A stretch of DNA of 64,000 nucleotides from Gonapodya prolifera JEL478 (Eukaryota > Monoblepharomycota > Monoblepharidomycetes > Monoblepharidales > Gonapodyaceae), in assembly GCA_001574975.1 (NCBI GenBank), contig KQ965776.1, positions 62,001-126,000 of the forward strand. Direction: 5' to 3'. Shown piece by piece: positions 1 to 12,100 of this stretch. Under the pieces are notes generated by a model. It made no database searches. It was given only the letters and a program-made list of their open reading frames with translations, and was not told the origin of the DNA. A program made the translations under genes and the position numbers. The first letter of the stretch is position 1, and every line of letters starts with the position of its first letter.

Positions 1-304
1 CCCAAAATCGACAAATGTTGAGTGAGTTCTGTCCTCATTTTCAGACAAACATTTCCTTATTGTTCTTCTTGCTTCCTTCAATTATCAAGGCATTCTGAAA
101 AAGCGAACTACAGACGTATCAGTGAAGCGATATGCCGTCGACGAGTTATTGCAACGAACACATTCATTCGAGTACACAATCAAGCGACTAAAAGTTCTCG
201 AGGCTGAGAGCCGTGATCAAATCTCACGGCTTGGGGGAAATAGGTCTTTGGAGACTGTCCTTGATTATTTATCTAAAGACTATGTAGTCCCGCCCGTGGA
301 GTAA
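1..304 (+). CDS. Geranylgeranyl diphosphate synthase, 3' end (partial)
   Basis: This is the C-terminal end of an isoprenyl diphosphate synthase that condenses FPP with IPP to make GGPP for protein prenylation and terpenoids. The upstream part, with both Asp-rich motifs, lies outside the window. I read exon 1-21, a 68-nt intron 22-89 (GTGAGT..AG) and a last exon 90-304 with a TAA stop. The joined product reads NRQMLSILKKRTTDV, then KRYAVDELL, SFEYT and RLGGN. This is the order seen in fungal and animal GGPP synthases (SNRQLLNILKQRT, KKYAV, GSFEYT, RLGGNP). The first intron end was chosen because it restores this family motif. Farnesyl synthases do not have this tail, so I prefer GGPP synthase. 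Confidence 0.8.
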
Positions 305-385
305 TTGAAGGGAGTGATGGTGTGCCACATTATTGGGTCGTTATCTTAGCCGGGGTGGGACACAAACACAACACCGAAACAAACG

Positions 386-1471
386 ATGGACAAAATCAGA
401 GAGCGCATCGACAAACTCCGCATTGAATGCGATACAGCAAACTCACGCGCCCAGAAGGCCGAGGAGCAGGTCAAAAGCCTCGATGCAGAGCTTGGAAAGA
501 AGGACGTGGAAGTGAACGGGCTCAAGAACAAGATTGCGCTCCTGGAAACCGAAATTCAGCGCTCAGAGAGGCGGATTGAAGAGGTTCGCTCTGCATTTGT
601 GCGATTACAGAAAACCGGTCACTTAATCGCGGGGTTTCGATCGGTTGGAAAACCGCGTATTTTGGCATGCCACTCGTTTCTTTCAGATGAAGGGCCAGGT
701 TCAAACAACTGGACAGGGACAGCAAGAAGTGGATGCCCTCAATCGTCGTATCTCCCTCCTGGAGAACGAGGTTCATGAGAAGGAGAACACCATTGCAAAG
801 GTAAGAAATGAGCGTGACCCCATCAGTGACCGATATCGCAGCAAAATGTCTTAATTATAATCAAAAAATTTCCAGCTGAAAGCCCAAATTGATTCCAAGG
901 GTGGAGAGGAAGCTCAGGTACGGTAAACAGGGCTGACCTGGAAGCACCCAACCAATCCAGCCACCATTCTGCAGATTGACGCGCTGCAGAGAAAAATTGC
1001 CCTTCTCGAGAAGGACCTTGAAACTAAAGAAACCAATTTGAGCAAAGTGAGTTGCTGCCCCCGGCGCGCAGGTATTGGATGATCTTCACCTCACTTTGGT
1101 TTTCTTCGTTCAGCTCAAATCTACCGCAGCCGAGGTTGAGAAGGGCTCCTCACTAGCAGAAACCCTTCAGCGGAAATTGACGCTGGTCGAGCAACAGCTC
1201 GAAGACAAGGAGAAGATTGCAAAAGACGCGACCGAGAAGTGCGTTGTGGAACGATCCAGGTTGACACCGTCATCTCTGATCTCGCAACCATGACCCAACT
1301 TTTTCTAGGTTCAGAAGCGAGCAGTTGAAGGCAGAACAGGCCGAACGGAGAGCGACCATGTTGGAGAAGGAACGAGACCAGTTGGAGCGGACCGTTTCGG
1401 ACCTCACGAAGAAGTACGAGGACACCAAAACGGAGCTGGAGCAGACGCTGAAGGATCTTGAAGGGCTGTAG
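386..1471 (+). CDS. Tropomyosin (actin-cable coiled-coil protein)
   Basis: Tropomyosin binds along actin filaments and stabilises cables for myosin V transport and cytokinesis. The start MDKIRERIDKLRIECDTA is nearly diagnostic, and the whole product is an unbroken charged heptad coiled coil ending in LEQTLKDLEGL. I read six exons: 386-583, 687-800, 876-917, 975-1046, 1114-1238 and 1309-1471. The introns are 55-103 nt with GT..AG ends and each keeps the frame. The product is about 237 residues, longer than yeast Tpm1 (199) and S. pombe Cdc8 (161). Alternative exon use could shorten it. Several introns fall at codon boundaries within the heptads, so exons could be skipped without frame loss. 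It lies 80 bp downstream of the GGPP synthase stop on the same strand. Confidence 0.88.
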
Positions 1472-1707
1472 AGATAGAAAACCACCCGTAAGCATATGTA
1501 ACACCCACCCCCCCTCCCCCCGTCTACTTTTCCCCCTTTACCGAGACTATTCTCCTGTGATGTTGATGGATCAATAGTGCCACAAAAACCGTTAAATGTC
1601 GAGTACTTCAAATTCGATCGATCCCGTAGTTTTGAGGCAGAGAAAATCACGGCTTTGCTTTGCTTTGCTGGGTCGCTCGCATGAATTTGTCTACAATATT
1701 TGACATT

Positions 1708-3499
1708 TTACAAGCCACGTTCACCCAATTGCGAAATACGTTCAACCAATTCCCCCGCCGACTCAATCCCACCATCGTGCAACCCTTGCCCCTGTTGCCG
1801 CCCCTCCACCATCCGATCATACCACTCATCGTCGTCAAACGCCGCGCACACTTCACGCATGCTCTTTGCAGGGTACATGAGTCCGCATATCGTCTCCTTG
1901 GGCGCGGCCTTTGTGGCGGGTGCAGGCGCGGGTGGCGGTGGGGAGGTAACCGTCATTGTAGCAGCGTCGTTGCCACTTATTTCGCGCAGGACGCCCTCGT
2001 GCTCCTGCACCTGCACCGGGTTGTCAAAGGATGCCCAAGCCGGTCCTAGACGAGATCCCGATCCCGACCGCGCCGCCGATGTGCGGTCGCTGGAGTCGTA
2101 GTTCTCCTTATCACCGGCGGAGGGAGACCTCGGTTTTCCTTTTCCTATTCGGGGAGCGTGGGGTGGCACCATTTGGCCAAGCGTGTACTTGACGGGCGGG
2201 TGGCCCGGGTGCTCGAAGTAGGCGGCAAGGCGCACGTAGAGCCGGGCGAGGTCCACGACAGGTGTCAGGGGGGGTAGTCGTGGAGTGTCGACGTCCAGCA
2301 TGGCGGTCTCGAATTCAATGTCACGAGAGCGGGTGGAGGCGTCAAGATAGGCTCTGATTTGTCGAAAGATGGACGGATTCGAAATTGCTCCACGCGCGGG
2401 CATGAAGGACAGGCGGTTGATCTTGTCCAACATCTCCTTGCGCACCGCATCGTCCCGTTCGTCTCTCAGCGATTCGAGCAATGTCCGCTTCACCGTCTGC
2501 ACGCTCTCCCAGCCGTATATATCCCCGTTCACAATAACGGGAACCCGGGCAACGCGCAGGATCTCCGAGACCATGTCCCAATGCGCCTTTGTCGAAGGCC
2601 GATCGTATCGGGTTCGGAAGTGCACCGTGATCGCGCGAACGCCGGTGCTTTGCAGGCGGAGGAAGAGGGGGATGCTGGAGGGGATGTTTGGAAGGAGTCT
2701 GCGCGGACGCGGACGCACGATTGGTGAGTCGACATTCAGGTGAGTCGACATTCAGGTGAGTCGACATTCAGACGTGGTGATGTTGTCGACCGAGCTCGAC
2801 CCACCGGATCTTGCAAGTGATGGCGAGGTGTGGGAAGTTTTGGACGAGGGCTGTCAATATCTGGGTTGGGTGGGATGTTGTACTTTAGAACGTCTTGATG
2901 CAGCCGCGAAACTGAGGCAATTGGGGGGTGCTTACAGAAACCAAACGATCGGGATCTTCAAGCAACGCTGCGCCCATTCCACCAGAGACCGAAAAGTGCT
3001 TTGGGCAGCCGCAGTTGATATCAATCGCGGAAACGTCGTGCTGTCTGCAAGGGACAATGCCAGTTCAGGCAGGGCTGGTTGAACGACCTGTCCACAGATC
3101 ACGTACATGACACGAGCGGCCTTCACTGCCCACTCAGGATCACTGGTGCCCATTTGAAACACAAAGTTCCTCTTTGAGGGTGCCTCGACAATGGAGTGGA
3201 TGCGGAAGTCGACGGCAGATGATTTCGGGTTGACAAAGTCCACAGTTTTCAATGTCGCTGCAAGGTGGTGTAGTGTCGGTGATGGGCAGTCGCACAAGGA
3301 GCAGCAGCTGCAGTGTACATCACGACGTACAGTTGAGTGTGCGCGTCCACGTCGCCACCTTCCTGTCGATCTCCTCTGGTCCGTAGCAGCAGTCTGCTCC
3401 ACTTGCCAGCGCCACCATCCGAAACGGCAGCGTGCCCACTCTGACCATCGGGGCCAGAATCACGCGTCCGCTGTAGTGCGCTGTCTCCCACATCGCCAT
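1708..3499 (-). CDS. DUS2: tRNA-dihydrouridine synthase, DUS2 type
   Basis: This is an FMN enzyme that reduces uridine 20 in the D-loop of cytosolic tRNAs. The N-terminus carries the flavin-binding strand ILAPMVRVGTLPFR, followed by GADCCYGPEEID. Later exons give DINCGCPK with the expected catalytic Cys, GGMGAALL, a phosphate-site strand TCKIR, then ITVHFRTR, VIVNGDIYG and ARGAISNPSIFR. The exon join TCKIR/LLPNIPSS spans an intron that holds a 3 x 16-bp tandem repeat. After the catalytic barrel, a long Pro/Ala/Ser-rich tail of over 100 residues replaces the double-stranded-RNA-binding domain of animal DUS2. The start is the ATG at 3499; a second Met lies two codons later. The catalytic domain is clear, but the tail's role is unknown. 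Confidence 0.85.
2724..2771. repeat. Tandem repeat, 3 x 16 bp, in a DUS2 intron
   Basis: Three exact head-to-tail copies of GTGAGTCGACATTCAG lie inside the intron that splits TCKIR from LLPN in the DUS2 gene. Read on the + strand, each unit starts with a perfect 5' splice-site sequence (GTGAGT) and ends with a perfect 3' splice-site sequence (CAG). The host gene is transcribed from the - strand, so these are not its own splice sites. Confidence 0.95.
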
Positions 3500-3663
3500 G
3501 TTTGTGGAAAAACGAAATGCAGCTGGGCGAGCATAGCGGCTGTGGTCAGTTGACCGCAGCATTGACGTCATTTGGCATTCCAAGCATGCGATTATCAGTC
3601 AGAATATAGACAATAGTAAAATGGATATCCATGGCAGACGGGGAAGAGAGAGACAATGGGGCA

Positions 3664-4723
3664 TCATCTATCGCCTTCGATGTTTTCCTCTTCTTTCCGC
3701 TTCAGTCTTGCAGCCTCAAGCACATCTGCCCCGAGTCCCTTCTTTCCTTCGCGTGCGCGTCGCCGCGATTCCTCATAGTACACCAGCGCCTCCCGCTCCT
3801 TTAGATTCATGCTCTGCAAGACTCTGTCGACGGGTACGGCAAGCAGGAACAGGTTGAACACTGTAAAACGCGGGTGGCAAATTCATCAAGCTCACAGTTC
3901 CCGCATCCGTGTGATGTGCCAGAACGTCAAGCTGACACCCGCGAACGCAAACGCTCCTGCGTGATCAACCATAACCACCCGTTTCAGTCATCCACCACGC
4001 ACGCCACCAACATGACCAGCACGTACCCAAAACCACCCAAAGCCGCGTCGCATCCGCCGGCCGCGTCCTCGCACCCCCTGTAGGCGGGTACGTCTCATAC
4101 TCGTAGAACCGCCCATACGTCCCATCCCGCGACTGGAACGGGTCGTAATGGTGCGCGTCATACCCTCCCATCCTCCCGCCGCTTCCGCCCCCAAACGGTT
4201 GATGCGGATGATGAGGCCCGAACCGGTTCGAATTCGAGCTCCACAGCGCCCGTTCCCGATCGTACCGGGCTCGTTTGTCGGGCGTCCCCACGAGCTCGTA
4301 CGCCCGGCTTACGAGAACAAAACGGTCCTTGGAGCGGTCGGAGCGGGCAGTGTCGGGGTGGTGCTCTTTCGCGAGGCGGAAAAACGCTGAAAGATTTAGT
4401 TGGGGTGGGGTGGGTGAGAGGGGAGAGGGGAGAGGGAAGAGCTCGGGGCTCTCGGTTCGTTCGCAATTGACTCGGCACTCGGCACCTTTCTTGATATCCT
4501 CCGCCGACGATGCCTTGTCCACTCCAAGCGTCTCATAGGGGCAAAACCGTGGGTCGAATCCCGACGTCGCGTACTTGCGAGCTTGCACTCGTGGACACAA
4601 GGCGTCCAGCGACTTTATGGGATTGCCTCTCCGAGTGGTGATCCATCGCCTGGCGCTCTTGTAAGATTGCTGTGGTTGGAGTAGGAAAGCCACCTGGCGG
4701 ATGGTGCTTGAGCGTTTGGACAT
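3664..4723 (-). CDS. J-domain (DnaJ) membrane protein, probably mitochondrial
   Basis: J-proteins stimulate Hsp70 ATPase activity. The product starts MSKRSSTIRQVAFLL and is Arg/Ser-rich with few acids for about 50 residues, which looks like a mitochondrial presequence. It then has a J-domain: PYETLGVDKASSAEDIKK joined across a 99-nt intron (4387-4485) to FFRLAKEHHPDTA with the catalytic HPD, then FVLVSRAYELVGTPDKRARYD. A hydrophobic stretch (LWVVLGAFAFA...) follows, then a basic tail starting SMNLKERE. The 3' splicing is unsure. One reading has a 70-nt intron (3957-4026) plus a 35-nt intron (3861-3895) that does not keep the frame. A donor further upstream gives an in-frame intron of about 78 nt and a membrane span ending FNLFLLAV; I prefer that one. 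The resemblance is to DNAJC4-like anchored J-proteins. Confidence 0.72.
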
Positions 4724-4870
4724 TTGGACATTCGATCGGCGGGTGATTTCCTTCCAGATATGTAATTCAACCAGCCCAACCCAACCGCCTTCACCACATA
4801 CAGAGTCTGCCTCAGAACAGCCTGACATTTTACAACTCTCTGCACATATAAATCTATCAAGGGCTCTTCT

Positions 4871-6437
4871 CTAAATCTTTGCCTGCCTCTTGACGCCAAG
4901 GTCGAGCAGCTTCCCAAACGCCTTTGCAAAGTCAGCGTAGAAGGCGGCACGGTCTTTGGCGTACTTCTCCACAATGGGCTTGAACTTGGCGTCTTGGATC
5001 AGCGCCAGGTCCGTGGGGAGCTTCGATGTTTCAAAGGCGCCGTTAGCATCTGTCGCGTCGGGTCGATGAACCTCGACGCAAAAACTCACCATCATCAGTT
5101 CCCCAGTGGGGTCTTCGTACTGAAGCGGCCCGTCCCACTTCTTGACCGTCCAGGTGTTGTTCACAAGCTGGATGAAATACTGGTTGGAGAACTTCGTGGG
5201 CGAGTAGGTCCACGCTTCAGCACACCAGTGGTTAGATCAACGTAATCGAGCTCTCCGTGGGAGAAAAAGAAAACGACTCACGTCCAGAGAATCCACTGCG
5301 GTCAGTGTGGCAGCGGCCCAGCGTGTGGGCTCCCGAGAGCGCAACAATGTCGCGGCTGTGGCACAACACGGACACCGGGGCATGAGTGACTTTCGAGTTC
5401 GAGTTCGACCTCGTCATAAAGACCAAAACGTACTCATCGAAACCCATCCGGTAGAAAACGTCCCGGATGTGCGAGGCGCCTTGGGCGGCGTCGGGGACTG
5501 CGGTTCCACCGGATCGAGGCCAACGACAAAGGCGTTTCAATGCAAGGGGAAAAGTGGTGAGCGAGGGCGCTAAAGCAACTCACGCCTTCCGTTGGGTGGG
5601 ACATCTGAGGCCTTGATGCCCTTCGCAGGCTTGTCTGATCTTCCTGGAGCCCAGGGAATGGTAGGTCCACCTACACATAGGAAAGATTCGTTTTTTTCCT
5701 CCGAACTAAGGTGATTGTGAACGCCGATTGCTCACCGAGAGCTTCAACGGCAGTCACACCGGCTAGAGTCCACAAGTCGGCGTACGAGATCCAAGAGTGC
5801 TTTGCCTTGACTGGTTCCAAGAACGCGCGGGCCTTGTCAAGACCAGCGTTCGCAGGGCTATGAGGTTTGTGCCATGGGAGGGTCAACATATTCATGAACG
5901 GCACTCTGAACAAGGTCACACTCACTCGGAGGATTCGGGCGCAAAGCGCATCGTGGCGCCGTCAGAGCCACCTGTCTTGGTGTGCTTGTCGTACGTGCCG
6001 CTGGCGTGCCAAGCGAGGCGGATGAAGACGGGTCCCTATGTGGTGGGATGGTTGTCATAAGGGTTGCGGTTTCGTTATTATACGGTCGATGACAATGCCA
6101 GCATAAACAACAACTTACCAGATTTCCATCGTCGTAGCCATCCTTCTTCACTAGATGGGGGAAAGAAAGAACAGTGAGTGTGGATGCACAAACGATCTCA
6201 ACCATGACCCGACATCGGCGGTCCTCCTCCCTCAGTAAAGCGACTCAAAAGAAAGCAATCGTGCGTCTTCAATGCCTTCCGCGCGGTGACGTAGCTTCTC
6301 GTGCTCGTCCGTCAACGATGGAATGGTAATCGGGCCGCAACAACCGACAGCACCACGGATTGGCACGGCACAGGGTGATGGGTCTACTCACGGATGGCCT
6401 TGATGTCAGACTTCACGGCTTCGTACTTGTTTGCCAT
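4871..6437 (-). CDS. Cytochrome c peroxidase-type haem peroxidase
   Basis: This class I peroxidase reduces H2O2 using cytochrome c. The start is [15 protein letters not shown]. Later exons carry GYDDGN, the distal pocket [19 protein letters not shown] with the Arg, Trp and His of the active site, and [10 protein letters not shown]. Then come [48 protein letters not shown] and the proximal His in [13 protein letters not shown]. The intron before TWSYS-like residues restores [13 protein letters not shown], so the Trp that carries the radical in yeast CcP (Trp191) is kept; ascorbate peroxidases share it. The tail [15 protein letters not shown] and [13 protein letters not shown] is typical of CcP. 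No mitochondrial presequence is evident in front of MANKYE, so a cytosolic form is possible. Splicing between KAI and GYDDGN is unresolved. Confidence 0.88.
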
Positions 6438-6717
6438 TGATTGTAATCGGAAGAAACACAGAAGGGATTTGGGCCAGGTTTTCAGTGCTCATAAATTTTG
6501 AGTTTTAGAGTAGACAACAATACACTAACAATTGTTGCAAAAATTGCCCAACGTTATTCCACCAACTTGGCATGTATTGCGTCTATGTTCAAGCGACTCT
6601 GTGAAAGCTCTCAGCCACTGGACTGGCGATAGCCGATTTGGGTGGGATCTGACCAGCAGTGGATCTCATTGTTCAGATTTCTAAAGGAATCTCCATCGAT
6701 TCGGAGCCATCTCCAAC

Positions 6718-8955
6718 ATGCACAACGCACGTAGCCGCCCACGCGCGTTTCCTGACGACGACGGTGCGGACTCTGGCTCAGACGACGCTCGACATACCCA
6801 TTCCCCCGCCACCCCAGTCGCAAACAGCCACCTCGCATTCCATACCCCCGTGCGTCGGCCGTCGCAGTCGACAGCGTCGATCCTCCAGCATATCGGCGGG
6901 ACAGGGGCAGGGGCAGGAGCACACCACCAGACCCCGTCGCATCTTCCACAACGCTCGTCCTACTTTCCTTCCGCCCGGCACCACCACCACCACGACGACC
7001 ACCATTCATCGGACGAAGAAGATACCAATACCGGGGAGCACGATGCCCACTACGCCTACATCACGCGATTGAAACAGGGAGCGTGGGCGGCGAACGGGCG
7101 GGACGGGCAAGGACGGGTTTTGCCCACACCCGCAACCACGCGCCGCCCCACGCGACGCAATCGCCGCACATCGGCGTTTTGGGGCTGCCTCTTGATCACG
7201 TTGCTCGTTTTGTTTCCTGGGTTACGGCCATACCCACTCTCGAACATCAAATGGTCGCCATGGGACAGTTTTGAGCAAACTCCATCGGCGGACGTCCGGG
7301 ACAACATGAAAGACACATCTGGCACGTCTGGCATCCCGAGCACGAGCAGCGCGTCTCCCAACGACACGCGCGAGCCCAAGCATAAACGAACGAGAGAACT
7401 TGGGGTGCTCAACACGTTGTACCCCGTTCCGCGCGATGAAGTTGACGTGGACGTGGACGCAGCGATGCACACGGAAGCGTGTTCGTCGCTCCCGTCCATC
7501 CACGCTGCCCGGTGTCGACTCCGCAAGGCGCTCCAGGCACCCTTCCCACCGGACGCCCCTCACCGAATCGCGATGTGCACGATGGTGGGATATCCGTTTT
7601 GGGAATCGCGAAAAGGATCGAGCGAAGCTCGCGAAACGGGGCACATGGGGCTCGATGACGATGCGCTGTTTGTGGAAGAGTGGGCATGGTGAGGACCCCG
7701 AATCCTTCCGCAGTTCTCCATGGACGTTGACCAACAAGATATTCGTCTCCTTCAACACTTAAGGTACCATTATCTCCTAGGCACCAAGCACATTCACTTC
7801 TTTTTCTCCCCAGCAACGGGGGCGGCGCCGCCACCGTCAAACAGCACAGCGTCAACATCGCCGCCTCCACCTCCTCTTCATCCCAAACTCCTCGCAACTA
7901 TTCGCCGCCTTGAGAACCTGGGACTCGCCACACTGCATCCGCTGCCCGTCCCGCTCGACTCCTCTTCCTCTTCCTCCCGCCATAACGTGTCATCTCGTCA
8001 CCGCTCTCCTTCCTCTGCTCCTGCTCCTGCTCCTACTCCTCACCCCGACCTATACCCCCACCTCACCCACGCCTGCCTTTCCGTGGCACCCCAATGGGTC
8101 GTCGCAGTGCCCACCATCAGAACGTACCTTGTGCCCAGTCTGGGTCCGGGGGCCGGGGCGTTTGATCCTCTCCACCTTTTGTCGGATGCGCATCCGAGCC
8201 CGCTTAGTAGGATTCTGGACCTTGCGGAGCAAAAGGGTGCGGCTGCCGTTGGACTCGCGACGAGTGCGGGTTCGTGTACGTGGACTGCGGACACCCGCGC
8301 ACCGTCTGCGGGATACGGTGGCAGTGGCGTGGAGCCCCGTGCCAAATCTACGAGATACGGTGGCAGTGGTGACGACGATTCAAGTTCCAAATCTGCTGTC
8401 GCAGGAGAGGAACGACGACCGTCTGTGCTGGCACGTTGCGCTCGTCGACCATTGACGGGAGGGTCCACTGGCGCTGGGACTGGGCGTGCACTCCTGGACG
8501 ACCAATATGCGGGCAGCCAGGTGGTGCTTCTCGATAGCAGACGGGTGCATGGCGTACCAAGCACGGGGGACGTGGCACTGCCCCGCTTCGATGTCAAAAA
8601 TGGCTCGGAGATTGTCGATGTGTTGATGCGACCGGCGCGTCTGCGATCCCTTCCACTTGCCGCCCGGGTGCCCTCGAACCCAAACCCGCCATCACGGCAA
8701 GATACAACAGAGCCTTTGCAGGCCCTGTGGTACCCGGCTCGGTGGTCTGGAGAGTGCGCTCACTTGGCGGAAAAGGACACTGGAGCGCAAGCCCACATCA
8801 GCGGCGAGTTGTGTGTGGAGAGCCCAACACCTCCGTCGAATGGTGTGGCGGAAAGCATGGCGACGCGGGTTTCGGTGATGGGAGTAGACCAGCAGTATGG
8901 ATTTGGGGAAGAATATGTACTCGCAGCTGTTGGTATGAGTATGATGCATTCATAA
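6718..8955 (+). CDS. Type II membrane protein, GT92-like glycosyltransferase candidate
   Basis: The first exon codes a low-complexity His/Ser/Asp-rich cytosolic head with a run of five His, then a single membrane span near residue 160 (FWGCLLITLLVLFPGL) and a lumenal part. A 75-nt intron at 7689-7763 joins DDALFVEEWAW to YHYLLGTKHIHFFFSP. The resulting block, with RIAMCTMV about 30 residues before it, resembles family 92 glycosyltransferases (CTMVRNE, F+EEWLxYHxLLGVdH). The later part is rich in Ser, Pro and Gly and I see no clear DxD or GT92 C-terminal block. It could therefore be a divergent or non-catalytic member. The start is the ATG at 6718, opposite the peroxidase across a 280-bp divergent spacer. 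Confidence is high that this is a gene and low for the function. Confidence 0.5.
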
Positions 8956-9158
8956 ACATTGGAAAGGGTACTGCGTGAATCTGCATTATGAGATGTGCCG
9001 TAAGGTGACACCGATAGGGACCTGCGGGGCTTGGGACACACCGTCACAGACGCACGAGGGTCCTTTTTTTCGTTCTTCGCTAAGTCATCAGCGACTTGCG
9101 GAGAGAGAACAGATAGAGAAGATACACGCTGTCGCGTTCTGCGTCTCGTCCGTCGTCA

Positions 9159-12100
9159 ATGTCGCCATCGGAAGCAATTCGCTGGGAGCAGTGTGAGTCC
9201 TGATCGTCGCCCCATCACGCGTGCTGCTCACACGCCTCCACAGCGCTGCTTCCCCCGAGGAGCGCAAAGCGTCTTCTGCGCTCGCTGGTCGCCGTGGAAG
9301 CCGCGACAATGCTCTCGCTCATTGGGAGAGGAGGGCACAACCCTTTTGGACCGGTATGAAGCACCCTCCGTTCTACCTCTCGCGCCGTTCTTTCCAGCAT
9401 TGTCTCGTATTCACGTACAGGCCGTGTTTCTGGCGGCAATTGCGTCGCTCTTCTTCCACCCTGGCCGCACTGTGGGCTCGCTCATCGAATCAATCATCTT
9501 TGGTCTCACGGGCGCCGTCATTGGAGCAATATGGACAAACTTTGGAAGTTTTCTCGTCGCGAAGCAAAACGAAGTACGTGGTTCGACTTGGAGTAGTGTT
9601 GAGATGGTACACTTGACGCAAATTTTTTTTTTTTTGAACTGAAGAACGTCAATGGTGATTTCCTGAGAGCATTCACTCTTTTATCGGTGAGCTTTCCGTC
9701 AGATTTTTTGGTGATTGGATATACAATTCATTCATCTCCCTAGGTTGTTCTGCTCTTGGTTGTTGTGATGAGCATTCTTCAAGCGCGGGTACGGAGCTTT
9801 CGTGACTAAGGACCCCCACTTCGCCACGTTTTATTAATGCTTGAAAAGTAGTTTCCTCGTCTCCGTCTCTTGTCCATCAACAGCCTCATTATAACGAGTG
9901 AGTGATTCCTCTAACCAATCTCCAGCACACCTCTCCAATTAGGTCGTTACGCATGTGTTTAAGTACTGAACCTCATACAGAAAGTGCACTACACAACGCC
10001 TACTTGGACAACTCCGTGGTGGATGGTAGTAGCATGTGCGTACTCTCACACTTCTTGACGTGCTCATGACCCTCCTTGCGGCAATGCTCATCCTTGATGC
10101 TCACGTTGCGCCATACTTCAACCCCAGATTGTGTCGGAGCGGCGTGCTCCCTGTTCTCATGTCTGCTTGTGTTTCCTGAAACCGCAAGGTTCGTAACCTT
10201 CCCGGATCACGGAGACGCCGTTGCTGAAAATAGAAGTTTTTTGCACTTCAGCGACGACATTCGCAGTGCACTTCGAGACGCTCTGACGCACATCTCAACG
10301 GCGGTGCACTCTCACTGCGATGTGTTTCTGTGGCCGCTTATCATCCACGACGAAAAGAACTCTGCGGGCCCTGACGCCTCGACTTCAATACAAGTTCCCG
10401 GTCAGGAGTTTGAAACCGAGCCCTTTTCCACACAAAAATCCACAAGCGCCCAAAACTCCCTTCGTGCAACGTTGGGAAAGCTGTCCAACGCACTCCGGGA
10501 GTCTTCGTACGAGTTCACCGTCTCGTGGTATTCGCCCAAAGAGGTTTCACAAATATCTCAATCTCTCAAAGAGCTGATGCGGCATTGCGGTGGGATGTAC
10601 AGTGGTGTTCTAAGGCGAGAAGACCTGCACAAACATTTTGGGATGGGTGGAAGTGACGAAGCGCTGTACGAGGAGGTCGATTCGAGTGACCTCAACGAAA
10701 GCGATCCGAGGCTTGCACAGACAAACAAGAGCACGGAAGGGTTTATGGGGAGTGGAATCCTCGATGAGCCTAACGACACTTCCTCCCTTCCACTCGTGAA
10801 CCGGGCCAGCACCCGCAAGCTGTCAAACAAGGATCGAGCCGTCGCCGACCATATACTCCAGGTTTACGGGGAGCTGATCGCGCCAAGCCTGCACGGACTT
10901 GTCCTTGCCTGTGGAGAAGAGCTGCAGAGGGTGCAAGGCCGCCTGACTGCACGCGACGAAGCGTTCTGGATCGTTGATCATTTCCGGTCGACGTTTTATC
11001 CACAAAAGCTACCTCCGGCTTCAGCTCCTCCCATCTGCAGCAGACTGGAATCGGCCATTCGTGAATTCGACGTGCGGCAGGGAGAAGCTGTGCAAGAACT
11101 GAAACGGCGAGGGTATTTGGCGATGCTTGGACCGAGCTCTCGCCTCCTTGTGATATACCATTTTGTGTTTTGCATGCGCGAATTTGCCTTGGAACTCAAA
11201 GATCTCGGCGGCAAGGTTGACGAATTGTGGGCGAAAAGGGTCGAGCGGTCCGGGTTGGATGTGCCCATGTTGCGAATATGGCTTCCAGGGACGACCTTAC
11301 TTCGTTGGATGTTGGGAGATCCGAGCCGTGATGAAACCAAACCTGAAGAAGAAGACGACAACTTGAACGATGGTGCAAAGGAGCCCGAGGAGAAGAATAT
11401 CGGGCATCTGGTCTCTCACGCAATAAACGGGTTTGTGGTGCGAGTACTTGAATTGTTCAGGCACCACGACGTGGTGTTTGGTGTCAAGGTCGCATTAGCT
11501 GTTCTGATCGGGTAAGTGGCGTCTTTTGTCATGTCGAAGCCCCAACTGATGACCAATTTGTTGTTTAATATAGGAGTATTTGGGCATTCATTAATCCAAC
11601 CTGTAAGTCCATCTCTCAGCTTGGTGATAAACGCACTTACAGTAATGGCCTTGTTTGAGTACAGCCGAATTTTATGTCTACGTTCGAGGCTATTGGGCAG
11701 TTTTTACAATTGTTGTCTGCATGACACCTGTGAGTCAAAAAACCTTTATGTTGTGCCTCTCCATAACCATTTTGCTAGACCGTCGGCGCTTCTGTGACTA
11801 TCGGACTCCATCGACTGATGGGAACTACTATTGGGGCCATTTGGGGTGGAGTGACGTATGTCGCCTCCTCGGGCTCTCCTTACGTGATTGTTGCCATGCA
11901 AATTCCGTTTGCAATCGGTTGCCTCTATCTACAGTGAGCAATTATGCAATAGTTTCTTTCCCTTCACCTTTTTGGGGATACTAGTGGTGCTTTACTTCTT
12001 CCTTCAGGCTGTTCTCGCCATATCCGGTAGCAGGAATGATTTCGAACATCACGTTTTTGGTGGTCATATTCCTTCCCTACACAGGGTCCCTCTCCGCCGA

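Noticed and set aside
3861-3895. 35-nt intron in the J-domain protein gene
   Set aside because: It has GT..AG ends but does not keep the frame of the last exon. A longer intron with an upstream donor does.
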